Positions 38,684 to 47,283 of a stretch of DNA of 64,000 nt are shown here, in pieces (the first letter of the stretch is position 1; each line of letters begins with the position of its first letter). Below the pieces are notes generated by a model. It was not told where the DNA came from and ran no database searches. It saw nothing but the letters and a program-made list of their open reading frames with translations. Location: the NCBI GenBank assembly GCA_043814035.1, contig JBDRKJ010000012.1, positions 9,203 to 73,202 of the forward strand, in the 5' to 3' direction. The DNA comes from Peribacter sp043814035 (GTDB taxonomy: Bacteria; Patescibacteriota; Gracilibacteria; Peribacterales; Peribacteraceae). Made by a program: the position numbers and the translations under genes.

Positions 38684-39529
38684 TTACACAGGCATTTTGC
38701 GCCACTTCCAAAAGTACTTGAGTGCGCTCGCAATGTGGATGCGCCCCGTCTTGCGAAGAAGAAGCGAGAAGAAACCCCCGCCGCTCAAGCGCTGCTTGCG
38801 ATCGCGCGCCACAATGGAAGAGGTGTACATCACCCGCTTACCTGCAAGGCAGCACCGCCGACACAAGTCCATATCTTCGAAGAAGAGGAAGAATCGTTCA
38901 TCAAATCCGCCAAGTTGCTCGAATAAATCACGCCGAAAGAACAGGCATGCGCCCACCACCCAATCGACATCACGTAACGGAGGATTCGGTGCATCCGTCT
39001 GCAGGTAGCGCCGCAGGCGACCCGGAAAGATGTACTGCAGAAACGTGCGCTTGATACAGACATCGAAAAGAGACGGAAATGCTCGTGCAGACTCACGAAC
39101 GCGCCCATCGGGGAACGCAAGCTTGGGAGCGAGAATGCCGATGGAGGGATCCTCCTGAAAAATCCGCACCATGCGTTCCAATCCTCCGGGTTCCAATTCA
39201 TTGTCGGGATTGATGATGAGCAAATATTCCCCACGCGCGTACTGCGCTGCATAGTTATTGCCCCCTCCGTAGCCGCGATTACGGTTGGACTCGAGCAGTC
39301 GCACCTGCGGGTGTCGACCGACCTGTCCCCCGAAGCCTTGGCGAAGGGGGAAGCGCGCTCGCAGCGTGCCGATGGAGTCATCTTCGGAATGATTGTCGAT
39401 GACGAGGATCTCGATGTCCTGCGCAATTGTCTGCTGCAGGAGTGCCTGCACACACTTCACCGCATCTTTCGGTGTCCACGTGGTGACAATAATGGCCGAT
39501 ATGAGGGGCCGTGGGAACATCAAGGACAT
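38684..39529 (-). CDS. Family 2 glycosyltransferase
   Basis: GT-A fold rhamnosyltransferase-like enzyme of 281 residues: ISAIIVTTWTPKDAVKCVQA, EILVIDNHSEDDS, LLIINPDNELEPGGLERMV (metal-binding D-x-D region), VDWVVGACLFFRRDLFEQLG and FDERFFLFFEDMDLCRRC. These act on lipid-linked or surface sugars at the membrane. The phrase PLRQGFGGQVGR (about residues 62-74) is encoded by the mini-repeat core GAAGCCTTGGCGAAGG and is absent from the family, an in-frame repeat insertion in the loop after the first beta-alpha units. The sugar donor is unknown. Confidence 0.9.
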   Translation of the reverse strand: MSLMFPRPLISAIIVTTWTPKDAVKCVQALLQQTIAQDIEILVIDNHSEDDSIGTLRARFPLRQGFGGQVGRHPQVRLLESNRNRGYGGGNNYAAQYARGEYLLIINPDNELEPGGLERMVRIFQEDPSIGILAPKLAFPDGRVRESARAFPSLFDVCIKRTFLQYIFPGRLRRYLQTDAPNPPLRDVDWVVGACLFFRRDLFEQLGGFDERFFLFFEDMDLCRRCCLAGKRVMYTSSIVARDRKQRLSGGGFFSLLLRKTGRIHIASALKYFWKWRKMPV

Positions 39530-39701
39530 CGTAGACCGAAAGGAGAAGGGAACGTAGAAAAAAGACAGAGATGGAATAAAGGAAATAAAAGAAACAGAGG
39601 AAGTAAAGGAATGCTCCTTGCATGTCTCTTGAGCACAAATCCTCTATTTCTTCTCTTTCCTTTCTATCCTCTATTTCCTCATCTCATGGCATGATAGTCC
39701 C

Positions 39702-42158
39702 GTGCCCAAGAAGAAGAACCCCAAGGAGGCCGAGCTTAAAAAGCGCGTTGCCAAACTGCCAACCAAGCCCGGCGTCTACCGCTGGCTCGATGCCAAAGGC
39801 ACGGTGCTCTATGTGGGCAAAGCCCTGAATCTGCGCAAGCGCGTGACGAGCTATTTGAACAAGGATGCCGTACTGGGACCGTGGAAACAGTCGCTTATTG
39901 CAAAGGCTGTCGATGTTTCGGTGACGGTAACGAGCTCGGAGCTTGAGGCGCTCATTCTTGAAACCAACCTCATCAAGCAAAAGAAGCCCAAATACAACGT
40001 GCTTATGAAGGATGACAAGAACTACGTGTACGTGCGCATCAGTTTGCAGGATACCTTTCCTCGCATTGATCTCGTACGCAAGCCATCTGAAGATAAGGCC
40101 AAGTACTTTGGCCCGTACGTGAGTGCATTCTCTGTTCGCGAAACGCTTACATTGCTGCGACGTGTGTTCCCCTACCGCACATGCAAGATGTGCATTGAAC
40201 CCGCGATGGGCAAACTTCCCTCCCCCCGCGGGGGAGGGAGCGAGGGAGAGGGGCTTTCCGTCACCGTCACGCACCGCGACCGCCCCACACCGTGTCTGGA
40301 TTATCACATCAAGCAATGTTGTGCACCCTGCATTGGATGCGTGACATCAAAGGAGTACCAACACATGGCAACAGAAGGCGTGATCGACTTTCTCAAGGGC
40401 AAAACCGACGATGCTCTCGCCCTCCTCAGAGAACAAATGAAAGTCGCCGCGCGCGACCGTAAGTTCGAGCAGGCCGCCAAACTGCGTAACGCGTTGCAGA
40501 CAATTGAGCGACTTTCCGAAAAACAGATCGTCTCTGACACCACAGGAGAGGATGCCGATATCTTCGGCATCGCAGTGGAAGGAAGCCGCGTGCACGTGGT
40601 GCTGCTCAAAGAGCGAAGTGGAAAAGTCATCGACGAATCATCGTTCACACTGCTCGGTCATGCAGAGAGTGACACCGAAGCACTCACGCAGTTTTTACCC
40701 CAGTACTACGCGGACGCCCCCGATGTGCCACCACTCCTACTGCTACCAACTGATGTCTCCGACTCAAAGCTCCTTGCACAGTGGCTCACGAAACGTCGCG
40801 CCCTTCAACTACGTTCAGGGCGCCCTGAGCGACAAGTCCCGCAGAGCGGGATGAGGAGTCGAACGGGCGGATCGAAAGTTGTCATCCGTGTGCCGGAACG
40901 CGGCAAGGGAGGCAAGCTCCTCGCACTCGCCGAAGAGAACGCACACGAGAAGGTGCAGCACTTCGAAACCAAGTGGGAAGCCGCCGCGCGCAATGTGGAG
41001 GATGCGCTGAAGGAATTGAAAGTCACCCTCGACCTGCCGACGGCTCCCAAGCGCATCGAAAGCTATGATATTTCGCATTTAAGCGGCACCGAAACAGTGG
41101 GGAGCATGTCGGTTTTCGTTGATGGTAAGCCAAAAAACGACCAGTACCGATCGTTCACCCTCCGCACGGTGCGCGAAGGGGAGATCGACGACTATCGGGC
41201 ACTAAAAGAAGTACTGGGACGCAGGCTCCGCCACCTGACAACGGACTTACGACAGGAACAAAAGGGATGGAAAACGGAAGGCGTCACGTTCGGCAAAGTG
41301 CGAAAAGATGAGCACAAGCACATCATGAGCCTTCATAAAGAGCACTATCAGGAAATCAACGATGAAGACATCGACTTTGCCAAGTACCTAGTGGCCCGCC
41401 AAGGAAAATCAATCGTCGGATTCTGCCGCATCGTGGAACATACAGGAGGGCATAAAGAGCTCAAGAGTCTCTGGATTCATGATGATTTTCGCGGGCAGAA
41501 ACTGGGGCAGTTTCTCATAAGAAAAATTCTCTCCATGCAGAAGAAAACAAAGAAGATATTCATCACAGCAAAAACTTCTCTCGTGGAATACTACGGAACC
41601 ATCGGATTCCGGCCAGCGAATAACCCGCCGCAAATCATCGTCAAAAAACATGAACGGGCAGCGCGGAAGAAAGGAGTACCGACAGGTATCGTCATGGTCT
41701 ACATCTTCGCAGAACACAAAAAGGATGATGTCTCGTTGACCGCGTATCCCGACCTCCTTCTCATCGACGGCGGCAAAGGGCAACTCAACGCTGCATTGGA
41801 AGTCCTCAAGGAACTCGCGCTCTCTATTCCTGTGATCAGCCTCGCCAAACGGGAAGAGGAGGTATTCGCACCAAGGCACCCCAACCCCATCACGTTTGCC
41901 AAAGATGCGCCGGCACGATTCCTGCTCATGCGCCTGCGGGACGAAGCCCACCGCTTCGCCAATGCCCACCGCGAAACGCGAGCCAAGAAACGTGCGGTCT
42001 TCTCGGTCTTAGACTCTCTCCCCGGTATTGGTCCGCAGACACGCGTGAAGCTACTGAAGAAATTCGGCTCGCTCGAAGCTATTCAGGCAGCGAGCGATAA
42101 AGAGCTCCTCAAGATCCTTTCACGATCGCAGCTCACAACGTTGCGAGAACAGCCTTAA
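39702..42158 (+). CDS. uvrC: UvrC excinuclease with inserted GNAT acetyltransferase domain
   Basis: UvrC makes both incisions in nucleotide-excision repair. Domains: GIY-YIG (TKPGVYRWLDAKGTVLYVGKA, residues 21-100), Cys cluster (TCKMC...PCLDYHIKQCCAPC), UVR motif (about 245-270), RNase H-like nuclease (ESYDISHLSGTETVGSMSVF; DLLLIDGGKGQLNAA) and HhH (SLPGIGPQTRVKLLKKFGS). Length 818 exceeds the usual 600. Residues about 526-672 are a GNAT domain: VARQGKSIVGFCRIVEHTGG, motif A LKSLWIHDDFRGQKLGQFLI and SLVEYYGTIGFRPANN, placed between two strands of the nuclease domain. Two shorter inserts, SPRGGGSEGEG (172-184) and a 20-residue Arg-rich stretch (369-390), match dispersed repeats. GTG start. The stop overlaps the convergent PH-domain gene by four bases. 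Confidence 0.95.
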   Translation: MPKKKNPKEAELKKRVAKLPTKPGVYRWLDAKGTVLYVGKALNLRKRVTSYLNKDAVLGPWKQSLIAKAVDVSVTVTSSELEALILETNLIKQKKPKYNVLMKDDKNYVYVRISLQDTFPRIDLVRKPSEDKAKYFGPYVSAFSVRETLTLLRRVFPYRTCKMCIEPAMGKLPSPRGGGSEGEGLSVTVTHRDRPTPCLDYHIKQCCAPCIGCVTSKEYQHMATEGVIDFLKGKTDDALALLREQMKVAARDRKFEQAAKLRNALQTIERLSEKQIVSDTTGEDADIFGIAVEGSRVHVVLLKERSGKVIDESSFTLLGHAESDTEALTQFLPQYYADAPDVPPLLLLPTDVSDSKLLAQWLTKRRALQLRSGRPERQVPQSGMRSRTGGSKVVIRVPERGKGGKLLALAEENAHEKVQHFETKWEAAARNVEDALKELKVTLDLPTAPKRIESYDISHLSGTETVGSMSVFVDGKPKNDQYRSFTLRTVREGEIDDYRALKEVLGRRLRHLTTDLRQEQKGWKTEGVTFGKVRKDEHKHIMSLHKEHYQEINDEDIDFAKYLVARQGKSIVGFCRIVEHTGGHKELKSLWIHDDFRGQKLGQFLIRKILSMQKKTKKIFITAKTSLVEYYGTIGFRPANNPPQIIVKKHERAARKKGVPTGIVMVYIFAEHKKDDVSLTAYPDLLLIDGGKGQLNAALEVLKELALSIPVISLAKREEEVFAPRHPNPITFAKDAPARFLLMRLRDEAHRFANAHRETRAKKRAVFSVLDSLPGIGPQTRVKLLKKFGSLEAIQAASDKELLKILSRSQLTTLREQP

Positions 42159-42724
42159 GCGGCACCCGGCGCATTCTCCGGCTGATGATCGTACCGCTGG
42201 TAGCGCGTGACGACCTCGCTGATCTTGGCTGCCACCTCCTGCGCGCGCGGCACGTAACTCTTGACGATGCGATCGCCACCCAGTCCCTCTTTGAGGTGCA
42301 CGCTCACGATGCCGAATGGAAAAATGCTCCAGTACTGTGTTTGCACACTCACCCCGCCTACGTTCTCGAGATTGAGTGGTTTGATCTCTTGCCGGAAGAT
42401 GGAAGTCTGATCGACGAAAATGATCTTGTCGGTGGTGACGAGAATAAAATCGTACGCCCAGTCGATGTATGCCTTGAGCAAATTGAAGAATACGAACACG
42501 AACCAGAGCAGAAAGAGAATGCCGACAGTCCACCACGGAGGAGCGCCCCACCATATCGTGCCTCCACCAACCAGCACCATCACAATAGTAATGATCATCT
42601 CACGCAGACTTGCGAAGAAAAACGAAAGACCGTGGTAGTACGTCATGAGTATTTCTTGTTCCCCCTCTGAGAGGAACTGCTTCTTGAGTTTCTGAGTATC
42701 GGTCTCGAGAGCGAAGATGCGCAT
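42155..42724 (-). CDS. Membrane protein with bacterial PH domain
   Basis: A 189-residue protein: N-terminal amphipathic region, two close membrane helices (EMIITIVMVLVGGGTIWWG and WWTVGILFLLWFVFVFFNLL, about 43-90) and a bPH2-type domain (YDFILVTTDKIIFVDQTSIF, PLNLENVGGVSVQTQYWSI, FGIVSVHLKEG). bPH2 proteins sit in the membrane with the PH domain in the cytoplasm; roles are largely unknown. The stop overlaps the uvrC stop region by four bases on the opposite strand. Confidence 0.8.
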   Translation of the reverse strand: MRIFALETDTQKLKKQFLSEGEQEILMTYYHGLSFFFASLREMIITIVMVLVGGGTIWWGAPPWWTVGILFLLWFVFVFFNLLKAYIDWAYDFILVTTDKIIFVDQTSIFRQEIKPLNLENVGGVSVQTQYWSIFPFGIVSVHLKEGLGGDRIVKSYVPRAQEVAAKISEVVTRYQRYDHQPENAPGAA

Positions 42725-42767
42725 GTCGACATTCTATCTCTTTTACGCCAAAACCGCATCAACCGCT

Positions 42768-42796
42768 TTGCAGCGCCTTCGTCGGATCAGTACACT
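42768..42796 (+). promoter_or_regulatory. Promoter of tRNA-Glu(CUC)
   Basis: TTGCAG, 17-nt spacer, TACACT, about nine nt before the tRNA 5' end. Confidence 0.6.
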
Positions 42797-42805
42797 GCGC
42801 GTGCT

Positions 42806-42880
42806 GGCCTCATCGTCTAACGGTTAGGACACAAGGTTCTCATCCTTGAAATCGGGGTTCGATTCCCCGTGAGGCTACCA
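42806..42880 (+). tRNA. tRNA-Glu (anticodon CUC)
   Basis: GGCCTCA acceptor with TGAGGCT (G-U at 1-72), D-arm TCGTCTAACGGTTAGGAC, anticodon stem CAAGG/CCTTG with loop TTCTCAT (anticodon CTC), T-arm CGGGGTTCGATTCCCCG, encoded CCA. 75 nt. The D-arm is nearly identical to that of tRNA-Glu(UUC) at 18098. Confidence 0.97.
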
Positions 42881-43035
42881 ATACCCATAATAAAAAGGCT
42901 ACCGGTGCGGTTCTCCTCGTTCCCGCTTTCATCAAGTTTCTCATGGCTATTGCCCCTGAAGGGGCGTAAGGTGCCTTCTGGATGGCACAGAAGATATCTC
43001 TGAGTCCTCCTCTCTATATTTTTTCTCCCCGTTTC
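42881..43035 (+). promoter_or_regulatory. Leader region of the cold-shock gene
   Basis: Two hairpins, GCCCCTGAAGGGGC (about 42952-42966) and GTGCC/GGCAC (about 42972-42988), precede a TATATT near 43014 and the csp ATG. Structured 5' leaders are typical of csp genes. A tiny eight-codon frame overlaps the first hairpin; I give it no weight. Confidence 0.4.
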
Positions 43036-43230
43036 ATGGCTACAGGTACGATCAAGAAGAAGACAGACAAAGGATTTGGTTTTATTTCGATGGAAGGTTC
43101 AGATGACTTGTTCTTCCACAACACTGAGTGCAACGGACAGTTCGACAGTATGCAAGAAGGTCAGGCCGTGCAGTTTGATGTTGAGCAAGGCCAGAAAGGC
43201 CCGAAGGCGGTCAGAGTGGTCGCCGCGTAA
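43036..43230 (+). CDS. Cold-shock-domain protein
   Basis: A 64-residue CspA-type OB-fold protein binding single-stranded nucleic acid. RNP1 KGFGFIS and RNP2 DLFFHN are intact, with the usual MATGTIKKKTDKGFGFI start and GQKGPKAVRVV end. An in-frame upstream ATG would add unrelated residues. A strong intrinsic terminator follows. Confidence 0.96.
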   Translation: MATGTIKKKTDKGFGFISMEGSDDLFFHNTECNGQFDSMQEGQAVQFDVEQGQKGPKAVRVVAA

Positions 43231-43253
43231 AGCTGTAATCCAGCATTTCAACT

Positions 43254-43277
43254 GAGAGCACTTCGGTGCTCTCTTTT
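43254..43277 (+). terminator. Intrinsic terminator after the cold-shock gene
   Basis: GAGAGCAC-TTCG-GTGCTCTC followed by TTTT, 24 nt after the stop. Confidence 0.9.
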
Positions 43278-43369
43278 GTTATCACGCACTCAATCATCTT
43301 GGCGTGAAGAAAAGGATTGCTCTGCCAACAACGAGCACAGGATATAAACTCCTATCACAATAATCACAT

Positions 43370-45028
43370 TCATTCTTCGAAGAATCCTTCGCTCTGCGGA
43401 TCAAAGTGAAGCTGCACCTCATAATCCTCCATACGCTCAGCATCATTTTCCCACTCAGGTTGCCATCGCGGATGACGATAGATACCCAATACTTCCATGC
43501 CTGATACCGTAATGGCATGCACTTTGGTTTCTTCAGGAAAGCTACGCTGATAGTGCTGCCATCGAAAATTATCGAGGATGTATTTGGTGTCGAACTGCTT
43601 ACGCACGACGAGCCTGCGACGCTGATCCTGTGTAAGGATATTAAGATTCTCCCAGCCTGGACTGCTGGTCACGGCAACCGAGATCAGATCACTCGAATCG
43701 TTTTCCAGAATCCATTCGAATCCCCGCCGGAATGAAAGGCCCCAGTAATCCAGCTCAAACCGCCCTTCGATCCAGTTGGATGGAAGAGAGAAGTACGCGT
43801 ACTGCAGCGGATGATTGCGCACCATCCACATCGCGGAGCCGAGGAAACTCATGACGCAGAGGAGGACGAGGCCACCCCGAAGCGCGAAACGCGTAGAGAA
43901 CATCCAGAGCATGCGAAGTGCGTAAACGGCTAGCAGAAGGAAGGCAGGATAGATGAAGTAGATGTGTCTCCACTCGTCGAAGAGCGATGCTCCTAGAAAA
44001 ATGACCATGAAAATCGGCAGGAAAAGCCACAACAGGAACAAAAGCAGATTGCGATGTTCTAAAAGCGCCGAGACTGGCCGTCTGATCATGGAAGCAATAA
44101 AGAACACACATCCGAGAACCGCAAGAACTGTATAAAGAAGCGGCGTGGAGATAAAAACGTGAACCGGAACCCAATGCCATGGCAGAGCGCTTGTGATTTC
44201 GCCGAAATAAAACCCGCCGGGAGCCTGCTGTTCCCAGAGCATGTTCTGCAGTGCATCGAGAAGATGCTGAACCGGGTGCGCCCACAGGAGCGGCCAGAAG
44301 GCTACGGTAGCGAGACTAAGCGCAATGAAGTAGGCCGTGAACAAAGTTGCGGAGCGTTTCCATGTCACGCGCTCTCCCTTCGCGACATTGGCAACCATCT
44401 GTAGGCATAGGAACAGGACCGTATACAGAGGAAGGAAGAGAAGACCGACACGAAGCGAAATCACAAGCCCGCACGCGATGCCATGAAACACGGCATGTTT
44501 GAAGTCTGGCGTATCGAGGAAGAGAAGAAGCGTGTACATGCTCACCGCAAAGAACGTCATAGCGGGGATGTCTCTGCCGTTGAAGAATGCATGCCCGAAC
44601 TGGCGCGGGCTTAAGAGGAGCAGAATCATCGCGACGAGCGCCCACGTTCTACTCTTGAATGTGCGTAGGGCGATCGCGTAAATCGCCATGAGCCCGATCC
44701 AGAACATCACGAAATTCAGCATGTGGCGCATGATGAAGATGGCTCGGGCGAAGCGCAGCTCCATCACCTCCTGCACAACGGTCTGCACGATTTCAAACCA
44801 AGCTCCGTGGTAACGGATGCCGAATTCCGTCGGATATGACTCGCCCTTGAAGACATACTCGTATGCTTCTTCGCCAAGAACAAACATCGCCTTCTCATCC
44901 CATGAGATACCGTAGTCCTTCGCAATGAAGAAGCCGCCGACAAGAATGAGAGTGAAAAAGATGTACGCAGCTACGCGCGACGTCACGAGATCGCCGACTC
45001 TCCGCCACCGGGAATGGGAACCTTCCAC
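43370..45028 (-). CDS. GT-C membrane glycosyltransferase (PMT/ArnT-like)
   Basis: A 552-residue protein with about eleven membrane helices. The first outer loop begins YGISWDEKAMFVLGEEAYEY, holding the acidic DE pair typical of GT-C catalytic loops, and the long C-terminal soluble part contains SNWIEGRFELDYWGLSFRRG and DQRRRLVVRKQFDTKYILDN. Family members transfer sugars from polyprenyl-phosphate donors on the outer face of the membrane. Acceptor and donor cannot be told. It lies downstream of the acetyl-CoA synthetase gene on the same strand with a gap of 78 nt. Confidence 0.78.
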   Translation of the reverse strand: MEGSHSRWRRVGDLVTSRVAAYIFFTLILVGGFFIAKDYGISWDEKAMFVLGEEAYEYVFKGESYPTEFGIRYHGAWFEIVQTVVQEVMELRFARAIFIMRHMLNFVMFWIGLMAIYAIALRTFKSRTWALVAMILLLLSPRQFGHAFFNGRDIPAMTFFAVSMYTLLLFLDTPDFKHAVFHGIACGLVISLRVGLLFLPLYTVLFLCLQMVANVAKGERVTWKRSATLFTAYFIALSLATVAFWPLLWAHPVQHLLDALQNMLWEQQAPGGFYFGEITSALPWHWVPVHVFISTPLLYTVLAVLGCVFFIASMIRRPVSALLEHRNLLLFLLWLFLPIFMVIFLGASLFDEWRHIYFIYPAFLLLAVYALRMLWMFSTRFALRGGLVLLCVMSFLGSAMWMVRNHPLQYAYFSLPSNWIEGRFELDYWGLSFRRGFEWILENDSSDLISVAVTSSPGWENLNILTQDQRRRLVVRKQFDTKYILDNFRWQHYQRSFPEETKVHAITVSGMEVLGIYRHPRWQPEWENDAERMEDYEVQLHFDPQSEGFFEE

Positions 45029-45106
45029 TCCGGCAAGTGTATCCGATCTACTTAGAAGTCCCTATATCAATCAGGCATGTTCAGTAGGCTGTTGTGTCTT
45101 CTCCTT

Positions 45107-47173
45107 TCAGACCACCACTTTGGCATCAAGGATTGTAAGATCGTTCTCTGTGACCAACACGGGATTCAGATCAATCGCACTGATCTGCGGGCACTCCACA
45201 GCAAGACGGGAAACAGTGGAAATAAGCTCGGCAAGAGCATCGATGTTCAGCTGCGGCTTGCCACGCAGCCCTAAGAGAAGCTTCCAACTCTTGAGTTGTG
45301 TGAGCATGAAGTAGGCCTGATCGGTAGAAACGGGCGACACACGAAAGGCGGTGTCTTTGAAGAGCTCAGTGTAGATCCCCCCAAGCCCAGCCATCACCAG
45401 ATGTCCGGCAGTCTCATCTTTGAGCGCGCCCACGATAAATTCGCTGCCCGGCGGCAGACTCTGCTGAATGAGCACACCGGCCACACGCGCCTTGGGTGCT
45501 TTGGATTTCACACTCTTTGAGATTCGAGTGAATGCCGCGCGCACCTGTGCATCATTTGTGAGGTGCACAGCCACGCCACCCACATCCATCTTGTGCAGGA
45601 TTTCTTTGGAGCTGACTTTCGCCACCACGGGGTAACCGATGGCATGCGCGATTTTGACGGCAGCATCCGCGGTCTTGGCCACCTGACCCTGCGGCAACGG
45701 GATCTTGTAGAGCGTGAGAAGGGAACGCGTGTGCTCTGGATTGAGAAGCCCCTTTCCACCAGCATGCAAAATGCGCTTGGCCTTGGCTGCACGTTTGGCA
45801 TTCACGGGAATGGCGCGACGCTTGACCGCTGTCGTTTTAGCTCTCCTCAGTGAAGAGAAGATGTGCATGGCGGATTCCGGGCACGAGAAATTGGGAATGT
45901 CATGCATGTGGAGCACAGATACAGCCTCGCGGATACTCTCGCCACCCATAAAACAGCCGAGAATGGGGAAGAGCGGATGTCGCTCCTTAATGGCAACGAC
46001 GGTCTCGGCGATCTCTTTGGCTGGCGTCATGATCTGCGGCGTGACGATGATAAGCGCGCCATCGATGTTCGGATCCTGTGCCACCGCATTCAGTGCGCAT
46101 TCGTAGCGATCGGCCAGCGCATCACCCAATACGTCGATGGGATTCTTGGCACTCGAAGACGGAGGGAGTGCGGCATGCAGAGCTGATTCATTTTTAGAGG
46201 AGAGTGATGGAAGCATGATCCCCTCACGCTCCGCCGCATCGGCAGCAAGAACACCCGGCCCACCGGCATTCGTGACGATGGCAATGCGATCAGAGAGAAG
46301 AGGTGGTTGCTGCGAGAGCGTGCGGAGTAAATCGAGGAACTGGCGCGTGGATCGTGCACGCAGAATTCCCGCCTGTTCGCAGATGGCTTCGACTGCCGCA
46401 TCGGACCCTGCCAGTGCCCCGGTATGGGATGACGCCGCCTGACGACCTTTGTCCGTGATACCGCCCTTGAGCAGCACGATAGACTTCGTGCGCCCGATTC
46501 GCTCAGTGAGAGCAAGGAAACGTCGTCCATCCACGATACCCTCAAGATAGAGCCCGATCACCGTCGTCTCTGTATCCTTCTCGCAGATCTCGAGCAGGTC
46601 ACACTCGTCCATCGTCACCTTATTACCAAGACTGAGGAAGAGTGAAAAACCAAGGCCAATGGTATCGGCACGGTCGATAAAGGCATCACCCAATGCGCCC
46701 GACTGGCTGATGAGTGCCACGCCTCCTGCGGGCGGCAGCCGATTGGCAAAGGAAGCATTGAGCCCGATACCCGGACGTATGAACCCGAGCGAATTGGGCC
46801 CCACAAGGTACATACGATGTCGCTTCATAATGCGCTTGAGCTCCTCTTCGATCGCACGACCATCGACTCCCACTTCGCGAAATCCGGAACTGATGATGAC
46901 GAGGGTTTTGACCCCTTTCTTACCGCATTCCTCCGCGATTGCCGGAACGGTTGCCGCAGGAGTGGCGATCACGGCCACATCAACATCACCTGGAATCGCG
47001 CTCACCGAAACATAGACCTCATGATCGAGAATCGTTCCGCCTTTTGGATTCACGGCATAGACATTCCCCTTGTAGCCCTGCGTGAGAAGGTTACGCAAAA
47101 TCAAATGTCCGACTTTGTGCTCATCACTAGAGGCACCGATCACCGCAACCGAGTCAGGACGCAGAAGGGACAT
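45107..47173 (-). CDS. ADP-forming acetyl/acyl-CoA synthetase (fused alpha-beta)
   Basis: A 688-residue enzyme turning acyl-CoA, ADP and phosphate into acid, CoA and ATP, a fermentation-type energy step. CoA-binding domain: DSVAVIGASSDEHKVGHLIL, YAVNPKGGTILD; the succinyl-CoA-ligase-like domain has GPNSLGFIRPGIGLNASF, ISQSGALGDAFIDRA and the phosphorylated His in AASSHTGALAGSD; the C-terminal ATP-grasp has GYPVVAKVSSKEILHKMDVGG and VLIQQSLPPGSEFIVGALKD. Subunits are fused alpha then beta. No GNAT domain is attached (unlike Pat). It could also run in the acetate-activating direction. Divergent from the SDR gene. Confidence 0.92.
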   Translation of the reverse strand: MSLLRPDSVAVIGASSDEHKVGHLILRNLLTQGYKGNVYAVNPKGGTILDHEVYVSVSAIPGDVDVAVIATPAATVPAIAEECGKKGVKTLVIISSGFREVGVDGRAIEEELKRIMKRHRMYLVGPNSLGFIRPGIGLNASFANRLPPAGGVALISQSGALGDAFIDRADTIGLGFSLFLSLGNKVTMDECDLLEICEKDTETTVIGLYLEGIVDGRRFLALTERIGRTKSIVLLKGGITDKGRQAASSHTGALAGSDAAVEAICEQAGILRARSTRQFLDLLRTLSQQPPLLSDRIAIVTNAGGPGVLAADAAEREGIMLPSLSSKNESALHAALPPSSSAKNPIDVLGDALADRYECALNAVAQDPNIDGALIIVTPQIMTPAKEIAETVVAIKERHPLFPILGCFMGGESIREAVSVLHMHDIPNFSCPESAMHIFSSLRRAKTTAVKRRAIPVNAKRAAKAKRILHAGGKGLLNPEHTRSLLTLYKIPLPQGQVAKTADAAVKIAHAIGYPVVAKVSSKEILHKMDVGGVAVHLTNDAQVRAAFTRISKSVKSKAPKARVAGVLIQQSLPPGSEFIVGALKDETAGHLVMAGLGGIYTELFKDTAFRVSPVSTDQAYFMLTQLKSWKLLLGLRGKPQLNIDALAELISTVSRLAVECPQISAIDLNPVLVTENDLTILDAKVVV

Positions 47174-47232
47174 TGTGGGGATTGTAGGCGTGTTCGTCGA
47201 TCCGTTCCATCTCGCGTCAAACTTGCGCCCTT

Positions 47233-47261
47233 TGGCACTCGGGACATCAAGCCTATACTCA
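47233..47261 (+). promoter_or_regulatory. Promoter of the SDR gene
   Basis: TTGGCA, 16-nt spacer, TATACT, about 22 nt before the ATG at 47284. Confidence 0.6.
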
Positions 47262-47283
47262 CAGTGTTTCTTCTCCCTCTCTT

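Noticed and set aside
42955..42982. Eight-codon ORF (MAIAPEGA) before the cold-shock gene as a member of the leader-ORF family
   Set aside because: It lacks a promoter at the right distance, the shared AGxE region and a following terminator; it only spans a GCCCC/GGGGC hairpin.
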